DNA of 41,649 nucleotides, taken from Muribaculaceae bacterium (GTDB lineage Bacteria; Bacteroidota; Bacteroidia; Bacteroidales; Muribaculaceae). The position numbers and the translations under genes are program-made. The stretch covers positions 1 through 41,649 of the forward strand of contig JAGATX010000031.1 of the NCBI GenBank assembly GCA_017621055.1, given 5' to 3'. Shown here piece by piece: positions 34,799 to 40,617 of the stretch. The notes below the pieces were generated by a model that saw only the letters and a list, made by a program, of their open reading frames with translations, did not search any database and had not been told where the DNA came from. Numbering within the stretch: the first letter of the stretch is position 1; each line of letters begins with the position of its first letter.

Positions 34799-35254
34799 TC
34801 AGTCTACATCTATATAATTGCCGTCGCGGTCAAAGCGCAGATCGGCCGAGCGGTTCAATCCAACCTCGTAGCCGTAGACTTCGCGGCTGGCGTCGGTGAT
34901 ATATTCGGTGGGATAGTAGGTAAGCACGTAGTCGTATGTGCGCGCAGGCAGTATATCGGCTGGGATTGCCTTGCCGGGAGCGCCGTCGACCTCCGTCCAT
35001 AACCCTGATGTATCGAATTCGGCCTTTGCCCCGGAGGCGAAGTAAACCTCGTAGGCATCGTTATGGTCACTCGGATTGTGCTCCACCCGTATTATGGTCT
35101 CGCCGGGATAGTAGGTATTGACGAAATTACGGGCCTCCTGTGGAAGACTGTTGAATTCGATATCTTTAGACTTGTCGTCGTCGTTGGAGCAGGCGCCGAA
35201 GCCTATCATGGCGGCCGACAGCACCAACGCGGGTAAGATCTTTTTGATTGACAT
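34799..35254 (-). CDS. PepSY-like lipoprotein
   Basis: A 151-residue exported protein with a lipoprotein signal ending at Cys22 (MIGFGACSNDDD). Two PepSY-like repeats of the Bacteroidetes type follow: PQEARNFVNTYYPGETIIRVEHN...YEVYFASGAKAEFDTSGLW and PARTYDYVLTYYPTEYITDASREVYGYEVGLNRSADLRFDRDGNYI. Each repeat has a helix followed by a YEV...F(D)xxGxW/Y hairpin. Binding partner unknown. Paralogous to the neighbouring gene upstream. Confidence 0.87.
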   Translation of the reverse strand: MSIKKILPALVLSAAMIGFGACSNDDDKSKDIEFNSLPQEARNFVNTYYPGETIIRVEHNPSDHNDAYEVYFASGAKAEFDTSGLWTEVDGAPGKAIPADILPARTYDYVLTYYPTEYITDASREVYGYEVGLNRSADLRFDRDGNYIDVD

Positions 35255-35311
35255 CTGTGTGAGTTGAATTTCAGTTATTTATGGTTGTGATGCTATTATG
35301 TTGCAGTGCTT

Positions 35312-35752
35312 TCAGCGGTCGTAGCGAATGAACTGGCCTTCGCGGTTGAATTTTATTTCCACGCCGTTGCTCAGTGTCACCTCGTAACCCTTGCGCGATT
35401 TTTCAATGCCCACGATGCGGGTGCCGTGCTGGTTATCGGAAACGTAGTTGCGGATGCCTGCGGGAACGAGCGCCTCGGGCACGCGCTTGTTGGCGGCGAC
35501 TTCCACTTCCTCCCAGTTCCCATTGCGGTCGAACTTGACCTCGGTGCCATCTGTGAGGACGACCTCGTAATCATCGACACGACCCATGGTCTTGTCGATT
35601 TTAACTATGCTGATACCGGCACTGAAATCGTTGGCTATGAGAGTGCGGGCGGCTGCCGGGAGCGCCGAAGCATCGCGAGTATATGTATCGGACGCGTTCG
35701 CCATCGTGAAACCGGCTATGAAGATTGCCAGTAACGTAAGGATCTTTTTCAT
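35312..35752 (-). CDS. PepSY-like periplasmic protein
   Basis: A 146-residue protein with a cleavable signal peptide (MKKILTLLAIFIAGFTMANA). Two PepSY-like repeats are visible: LPAAARTLIANDFSAGISIVKID...YEVVLTDGTEVKFDRNGNW and VPAGIRNYVSDNQHGTRIVGIEKSRKGYEVTLSNGVEIKFNREGQFI. The stretches GTEVKFDRNGNW and GVEIKFNREGQF show the repeat clearly. It differs from its neighbour in lacking the lipid Cys, so one is probably soluble and one anchored. Function unknown. Confidence 0.88.
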   Translation of the reverse strand: MKKILTLLAIFIAGFTMANASDTYTRDASALPAAARTLIANDFSAGISIVKIDKTMGRVDDYEVVLTDGTEVKFDRNGNWEEVEVAANKRVPEALVPAGIRNYVSDNQHGTRIVGIEKSRKGYEVTLSNGVEIKFNREGQFIRYDR

Positions 35753-35840
35753 GTCTGTTTGAGTTTTATCAGGGACGTATAGTGCCCCACGTGTTTACTA
35801 TATAACCGCTGTGCATATGGCAAAGTTCACCGATATTTTG

Positions 35841-35848
35841 TAACTTTG
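35841..35848 (+). promoter_or_regulatory. -7 element immediately before the trmN6-like gene
   Basis: TAACTTTG followed by GC, as in other promoters of the window. The -33 element is poor (TATG at 35816-35819). The ATG at 35859 begins only ten bases after the element, so a transcript would have almost no 5' leader. A near-match on the minus strand, GAACTTTG (35828-35821), could serve the divergent PepSY genes. Confidence 0.65.
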
Positions 35849-35858
35849 CAGCCCGACG

Positions 35859-36566
35859 ATGACAAAATTCCGATTTCGACATTTCGACCTCGACGACGGC
35901 GGCTGCGGCCTCCGCACCGGCAGCGACAGCGTGCTTCTGGGCGCCCGTTTCTGCCGGCGTCATGGCAGTGCCCGCAGCATTGCCGACATAGGCAGCGGCT
36001 CGGGCGTGCTCGCTCTGCTGTGTGCCGACGGGTGCCCGGCGGCGCGCATCGATGCCGTGGAGATTGAACCTACCGCCGCCGCTGCGGCGCGTGCCAACTG
36101 CGCGGCGTCGCCCTGGGCCGACCGCCTTAACGTGCTGTGCGCCGACTTCACTTCGCTGACGCCCGACAGCCCCTACGACGCCATCATCAGCAATCCGCCT
36201 TATTTCTCCGGGGGCCTCACAGCGCCCGACCCCCTGCGCGCCGCCGCACGCCATCAGAATACGCTCACATACGGAGCGCTCATAGACTATGCACGGCGAT
36301 ACCTCGCGCCGGACGGTGTGCTCGCCTTCATCTCGCCCTCCGAGGCCGAAGCAGCCATAGTTTGGGAAGGCGTCCGCGCCGGAATGTTCCTGCGCGACCT
36401 CTGCCGCGTGCGCACATCGGCGCGACGCACACCATCGCGGCTGCTCTGGGAATTATCGCCCACCGACGGACCCTTCACCGAAAGCACCATCGAGATGCGC
36501 GGCGCCGACGGCGAATACACTCCCGGATATCTCGACATTGTCAAACCTTTTTATCACCATATATAG
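35859..36566 (+). CDS. tRNA1(Val) (adenine(37)-N6)-methyltransferase, TrmN6/YfiC-like
   Basis: A 235-residue class I methyltransferase. SAM-binding motif I is ADIGSGSGVLALLCA (about 43-57), an acidic VEIEP motif follows, and the catalytic NPPYF tetrapeptide (about 111-115) marks N6-adenine methylation. The N-terminal FRFRHFDLDDGGCGLRTGSDSVLLGA is the standard beginning of TrmN6-like proteins. It probably methylates A37 of a tRNA, but the exact tRNA is inferred from the family. The start at 35859 is the only ATG giving the conserved N-terminus. It lies ten bases upstream of the CPBP protease gene. Confidence 0.92.
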   Translation: MTKFRFRHFDLDDGGCGLRTGSDSVLLGARFCRRHGSARSIADIGSGSGVLALLCADGCPAARIDAVEIEPTAAAAARANCAASPWADRLNVLCADFTSLTPDSPYDAIISNPPYFSGGLTAPDPLRAAARHQNTLTYGALIDYARRYLAPDGVLAFISPSEAEAAIVWEGVRAGMFLRDLCRVRTSARRTPSRLLWELSPTDGPFTESTIEMRGADGEYTPGYLDIVKPFYHHI

Positions 36567-36575
36567 AGACAGCAT

Positions 36576-37517
36576 ATGAAAACTCCCGATACAGCCGGCT
36601 GCCAATCCGGCGCCGATCTCCGACCTCTGGTGCGCTCCGATTTCAATATCAGCCCCGGTGCAGCCCTCGTCCTGCTTGTCCTGCTCCTGATAATATGCTT
36701 TATCGGCACCGCCGGCGCAAGCTATATCGTAGGGCGCGTGCTTGAAGGCAAGCAGGTTGCAGCACTGCGCATAAGCGCCATGATTCAGGATATTGTCCTG
36801 TTCATATTGCCAGCCCTCGCCACCGCCGTGATAGCCACGCGGCGCTCCGCGGCCCTGCTGTGCGTGCGCCGTCTGCCGTCGATGAAACTGCTCCTCCTCG
36901 CCACCGCCGTGATGGTCGCAGCCATACCGGCCCTCGAAGCCGTGATATATTGGAACGATAATATCGACTTCAGCTTCTTAGGCGCCGGCGTCGAAGCTCT
37001 GCTCCGGTCCGTGGAAAACACCTCCGCACAGACGCTTGCGCAACTTATGGGCGACGGCAACATCGGCTCGCTCATCATGAACCTCCTGATTGTAGGCATA
37101 GCTGCCGGATTTTCCGAGGAACTCCTGTTCCGGGGCACCATCCAGCGGCTATTTCAGTGCACCGGAATGGGACCACATATCGCAATATGGGTCACCGCCA
37201 TAATATTCAGCGCCGTGCACATGCAGTTCTATGGTTTTGTGCCGCGCATGCTCCTCGGCGCCTTCTTCGGCTACCTTCTCTACTGGAGCCGCAGCCTGTG
37301 GCTGCCCGTCTTCGCCCACGCTCTCAACAACAGCATATATGTCGTCACGGCGTGGCTGCATGTCCGTGCCGGCGAAAGCGTGCTCGACAGCGAACCCGCC
37401 CTGTGGTCGCCCGCGGCAACAATAGTCAGCGCCCTTGCCGCCATCGTCCTCCTCTGGGCCATGGCGCGACGCCGCAGCCGCGACAGCGCTCCGGACAGCC
37501 GACAGAAAGCCTCATAG
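36576..37517 (+). CDS. CPBP-family intramembrane glutamic protease
   Basis: A 313-residue multi-pass membrane protein of the CAAX-protease/bacteriocin-processing (Abi) family. The catalytic EExxxR motif is Glu181-Glu182 to Arg186 (EELLFRG), and later motifs are His215 in HMQF and His248 with following Asn residues in HALNN. About eight membrane segments are visible. Substrate unknown; family members process peptides or give immunity to their own bacteriocins. It lies ten bases after the trmN6-like gene and ends with a basic RRRSRDS tail. Confidence 0.93.
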   Translation: MKTPDTAGCQSGADLRPLVRSDFNISPGAALVLLVLLLIICFIGTAGASYIVGRVLEGKQVAALRISAMIQDIVLFILPALATAVIATRRSAALLCVRRLPSMKLLLLATAVMVAAIPALEAVIYWNDNIDFSFLGAGVEALLRSVENTSAQTLAQLMGDGNIGSLIMNLLIVGIAAGFSEELLFRGTIQRLFQCTGMGPHIAIWVTAIIFSAVHMQFYGFVPRMLLGAFFGYLLYWSRSLWLPVFAHALNNSIYVVTAWLHVRAGESVLDSEPALWSPAATIVSALAAIVLLWAMARRRSRDSAPDSRQKAS

Positions 37518-37639
37518 CCCGTTTTTTAATCGTTTTTCGAAAAAATACTCTACAAAATCACAAAAAAATTTGGTCAAACCAAAAAATAGCACTAACTTTG
37601 CATCGCTTTTCGGGAGAGACATTCTCCGAGAGTGGTAAA
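37518..37639. other. AT-rich intergenic region before tRNA-Lys
   Basis: No gene is seen. It holds T-rich stretches after the CPBP stop (GTTTTTTAATCG, 37523 onward), which may help end that transcript, and the tRNA-Lys promoter. Confidence 0.6.
37569..37600 (+). promoter_or_regulatory. Bacteroidetes-type promoter of tRNA-Lys
   Basis: TTTG at 37569-37572, 20 bases, then TAACTTTG at 37593-37600. The tRNA 5' end is 39 bases further on, so a leader of about 33 bases would be trimmed by RNase P. Confidence 0.87.
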
Positions 37640-37712
37640 GATTCGCTAGCTCAGCTGGTAGAGCACAACACTTTTAATGTTGGGGTCCTGGGTTCGAGCC
37701 CCAGGCGGATCA
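37640..37712 (+). tRNA. tRNA-Lys (anticodon TTT)
   Basis: A 73-base cloverleaf. Acceptor GATTCGC/GCGGATC has one T-G pair, the D arm is AGCTCAGCTGGTAGAGC, the anticodon stem CAACA/TGTTG encloses loop CTTTTAA, anticodon TTT, and the T arm is CTGGG-TTCGAGC-CCCAG. Discriminator A. Unlike the other three tRNAs here, the following three bases are CCA (37713-37715). It marks the left border of the AT-rich island. Confidence 0.96.
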
Positions 37713-37736
37713 CCAAGCTATTCGGCAGAATACTGC

Positions 37737-37773
37737 AAAACACTGCAACTAGTTCAGTAGCAGTGTTTTTTCT
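37737..37773 (+). terminator. Rho-independent terminator of tRNA-Lys
   Basis: AAAACACTGC (37737-37746) pairs with GCAGTGTTTT (37760-37769) around a 13-base loop, followed by further T residues (to 37771) and CTTTA. It starts 25 bases after the tRNA. A classic stem and U tract. Confidence 0.88.
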
Positions 37774-37815
37774 TTATGTCCAAACGGCATCTGAGTGCGC
37801 CCTGTGCGATACACG

Positions 37816-37849
37816 CGTGGGCAAATCGTGGGCAAACATTCCGTGGGCA
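37816..37849. repeat. Three direct repeats of CGTGGGCA(AA)
   Basis: CGTGGGCAAA occurs at 37816-37825 and 37827-37836, and a shorter copy, CGTGGGCA, at 37842-37849. They lie between the tRNA-Lys terminator and the end of the metallophosphoesterase gene. Direct repeats next to a tRNA 3' end resemble arm-type recombinase sites, perhaps left from an integration event; that is an inference, since no integrase is adjacent. Confidence 0.6.
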
Positions 37850-37858
37850 TTTTAGAAA

Positions 37859-38440
37859 TCATATTTGGTACATTATTACGGAGTAATCCGCATTCATTAT
37901 AGCTCCATTGGAGTAGATAACGCCATTTTGCTCCATAATTCCGCGTTGAGCATGGATATGACCGAATAGATGAGCTTTAAGATGGAGGTCGGATAGTTTC
38001 ATAAGGATTTCTTCCGACCCATAGTTAATGTTATCATCGAAATCGAGGATTCCATAGGCTGGAGAGTGTGTTATCAAAACATCCGTGTCGTCGGGAATAT
38101 TGGCAAAATTGCGGCTCTGACGGTCGGTTATGCAATCTTCACGAAACTTCGGCACGCCATATAATTTCACTCCGTCTATCTCGATGCTGGAGTTGCATAG
38201 ATAATGCACATTGACGTCAAGTCCGTCGATATTGGCTCCATAGAGGCAATCATCATGATTGCCGCAGATGAAAATTTTGTGTTTGTATGGCAAGTCGCAG
38301 AACCAGTTGAGAAAATCAATGGCTTCCTGCTCGGTCCCGACCATACAGAAGTCGCCGGAATGTACCACCACATCGGCCTCGGGCAAATCTCGTAGCCGAT
38401 GGTGGCAATTGTGCGTATCAGAGAGATGGAGTATTTTCAT
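37859..38440 (-). CDS. Calcineurin-like metallophosphoesterase
   Basis: A 193-residue soluble metal-dependent phosphoesterase. The dinuclear metal-site motifs are all visible: Asp8 and His10 (DTH), Asp30 (GD), Asn61-His62 (GNHD), His125 (THSPAYG) and His161 with His163 (GHIH). The compact size resembles small phosphodiesterases of the MPPED/UPF0046 type. Substrates of such proteins range from cyclic nucleotides to nucleic-acid ends, and none can be chosen from sequence alone. It lies four bases after the beta-CASP gene in the same direction, so the two are almost certainly co-transcribed. Confidence 0.9.
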   Translation of the reverse strand: MKILHLSDTHNCHHRLRDLPEADVVVHSGDFCMVGTEQEAIDFLNWFCDLPYKHKIFICGNHDDCLYGANIDGLDVNVHYLCNSSIEIDGVKLYGVPKFREDCITDRQSRNFANIPDDTDVLITHSPAYGILDFDDNINYGSEEILMKLSDLHLKAHLFGHIHAQRGIMEQNGVIYSNGAIMNADYSVIMYQI

Positions 38441-38444
38441 GTTC

Positions 38445-40304
38445 TTAAAGTTTCAGTTCACGATATGGGAAGACGTAAATCCTCTGAGCGGTGGCCTCGG
38501 AAGATGTGTCTATAAACCCTGACTTTACTTTAACAAGAGGTCTGACGATAACAGAATCCCAGTCCCAATCCCATAGTTCAGAAACGAATTTATTAATCTT
38601 TTCCTCATCTTCCACTCCGTTTTTCCTATGAGATTCTTTGAAGAACTCCTCTGATACCGGACCGACAAATGTGCATGGCATAAGAAGCTCATTTTCAATA
38701 ATGACAAGGACTTTATCTCCCGGAGAAAAGGCACATTTTTCTTGATAATTGTTACCACCCGGTTCATGCTCTCCCTCTGAATAGTCGGAGTATTCAGTGA
38801 AGTCAGGGGTGTAAACCACATATAGGGATGGAGCCATATCATCTTCTGTCTCTATAGAGTATGCAAGCAGTCGATTGGGTGCATACACTACATGATGGAG
38901 TGCAAACTCTGCCTCCTTCCAGCATTGAAACTCTCCAAGACTGCGCTCATCAAGAGCCCAATATTGCAAACCTTCAGGATTATCAATAACCTTGTCTGAC
39001 ACCTTCGGTGTTTTATACGCATAAATTACAGCCTCCGTAATGTCGACCCAAGGGTCCCTTATTGCAGAGAAAGATTCTCCGTCATCGAGCAGAATAATGG
39101 GCCATTTGTCGCAGAATAAATCGGCAAAGGCTCCTGGATTGTCAGTGTGAATAGGGATAATGGCTTTAGGATCAAGTTCCGAAATTAACTCGTCGAGACT
39201 CTTTATATCGCAATGTCCGCTCGTGTGCAAATACCGATATTCATTGCCAACAGATTTTGCAAGAGCCGGATTATATGCAGCCTTCGACTTATCGAGGTAG
39301 CCATCCCACATGGAAAGGGATTTAACTCTACCCTCATCTGGAAGTTGATTCAGTAGATTGTCAAAACGCTCTCCCTGACGTGCAGCAAGGACATATCCGT
39401 GATCGGTCACAAAATCTATAAATTTATCATTTGCAATGAATTCGGTACCGCGTTGTATAAGCTTTTGAGGCTTATGTCCTTCTATGTAATTATAGAGAGA
39501 TGATTTTCCCCAGATTTTATCTCGTCCGGATACTAAATCCATTATATGCTTCTGATAATTATCTACATAAAATGGGCGATTCGCTCTTATGGCTGCATGA
39601 TATAGACCGAACAAGCGGTCTATGTTTGTTGACGAGACATATACAACATTGTATTTATTCTCCGCGAAGGCCATTTCAAACTCCTTTTGAAGTTCATGCT
39701 CAGGCATAAGATTGACTTCAGGTCTATTGACATTTGTGGCTTCACATACAACGTAATCAGCCCTCTCTACATATCTTTCAATAACCGTTGTTAATTTTCC
39801 GCTACGGAAACCGTGCTTACGAAAATCTCCCGTATGAAAAACCTTCAGTTCCTTAGCTTCAATGCAGAACGCATACGCATCAAATGCCGAGTGGTCAACA
39901 ACTATTGGGGTAATTTCAAATTCTCCGAAATTGAATCGTTTTCTGGGAGTAAATGAATTGACATGGTTAAGACGCTCAGCCATCTTGCGATGCTCTTCAC
40001 TGACTCCGCTTAAATGATTTGCAAGTTCTGACGCTATTTCCTTTGCCATCTTTCCCATATATATGGGAAGTGCCGGTGACAATTCGGTAATTCTACCTAT
40101 GTGATCGCCATGATAGTGTGTGATCAGAAGAGCGCTTTTTCGTAGGTCTCCACAGGTCAGTCCATCTATCTCCAACTTTTTGTCAGACATAGGAGCGCCC
40201 GGCAACTGTTCGCCGTAATCGACAAACAGTTTCCACCCGTTTGATTCATACTCAGTGACGCACCCGCCAATCTGGTCAGTGCCGCGATGAACTGTGATTT
40301 TCAT
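38445..40304 (-). CDS. MBL-fold beta-CASP hydrolase (RNase J-like), 619 residues
   Basis: The metallo-beta-lactamase core has His63, His65, Asp67 and His68 in THYHGDH, His138 in VVDHSAF and Asp160 in HTGDFRKHG. Beta-CASP markers follow: Glu188 in VVCEATN (motif A), His364 in TSGH (motif B) and His386 in IIPIHTD (motif C). This set is typical of nucleic-acid-processing MBL enzymes such as RNase J and CPSF73-like proteins. The beta-CASP insertion is about 206-345. About 200 C-terminal residues (413-619) form an acidic, Trp-rich extension that I do not recognise. The ATG at 40304 gives MKITVHRGTDQIGG, a normal start. RNA is the likely substrate, but DNA or a small molecule is not excluded. Confidence 0.85.
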   Translation of the reverse strand: MKITVHRGTDQIGGCVTEYESNGWKLFVDYGEQLPGAPMSDKKLEIDGLTCGDLRKSALLITHYHGDHIGRITELSPALPIYMGKMAKEIASELANHLSGVSEEHRKMAERLNHVNSFTPRKRFNFGEFEITPIVVDHSAFDAYAFCIEAKELKVFHTGDFRKHGFRSGKLTTVIERYVERADYVVCEATNVNRPEVNLMPEHELQKEFEMAFAENKYNVVYVSSTNIDRLFGLYHAAIRANRPFYVDNYQKHIMDLVSGRDKIWGKSSLYNYIEGHKPQKLIQRGTEFIANDKFIDFVTDHGYVLAARQGERFDNLLNQLPDEGRVKSLSMWDGYLDKSKAAYNPALAKSVGNEYRYLHTSGHCDIKSLDELISELDPKAIIPIHTDNPGAFADLFCDKWPIILLDDGESFSAIRDPWVDITEAVIYAYKTPKVSDKVIDNPEGLQYWALDERSLGEFQCWKEAEFALHHVVYAPNRLLAYSIETEDDMAPSLYVVYTPDFTEYSDYSEGEHEPGGNNYQEKCAFSPGDKVLVIIENELLMPCTFVGPVSEEFFKESHRKNGVEDEEKINKFVSELWDWDWDSVIVRPLVKVKSGFIDTSSEATAQRIYVFPYRELKL

Positions 40305-40617
40305 TCTGCTATATCGGAAATGGGTTTTATATTCAAACTCAATACCAAAATTGTTCGCAGGGAGAATCCTAGATATCTGGTTACCCCGCTATTTCTTTTC
40401 TGTTTTGTTCTTCCATAATCACAATGCAAAGTTAACAACGCAGTGTCTCATTTTTCGATACACGATAGAAATTGAATGATATTTTTACGCTGTCCCACAA
40501 AATGCGCCACCCTTGGTGTAATTTTGCGTTCATAAAGTTATGAGATAATTTGTAGTGCGCAGAATGGTTGCGCAATATCAATCTATCTTTGCACCGAAAT
40601 AATAAAGGCATCAGAAT
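40305..40617. other. Divergent intergenic region between the beta-CASP gene and rtcB
   Basis: These 313 bases hold no convincing gene. -7-like elements are present in both directions: TAACTTTG on the minus strand (40434-40427), and TAATTTTG (40519-40526) and TATCTTTG (40584-40591) on the plus strand. None has a good TTTG at -33. The stretch is AT-rich and could contain an operator for coordinated control of the two transcripts. Confidence 0.6.
40584..40591 (+). promoter_or_regulatory. -7 element of the rtcB promoter
   Basis: TATCTTTG followed by GC lies 26 bases before the rtcB ATG. The expected -33 TTTG is missing at 20 bases, so the promoter may be weak or need an activator. A second -7-like element, TAATTTTG, is at 40519-40526. 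Confidence 0.5.

Noticed and set aside
37816-37849. CRISPR-like repeat array near tRNA-Lys
   Set aside because: Only three short copies with very short irregular spacers and no cas gene; this fits recombinase arm sites or chance better.
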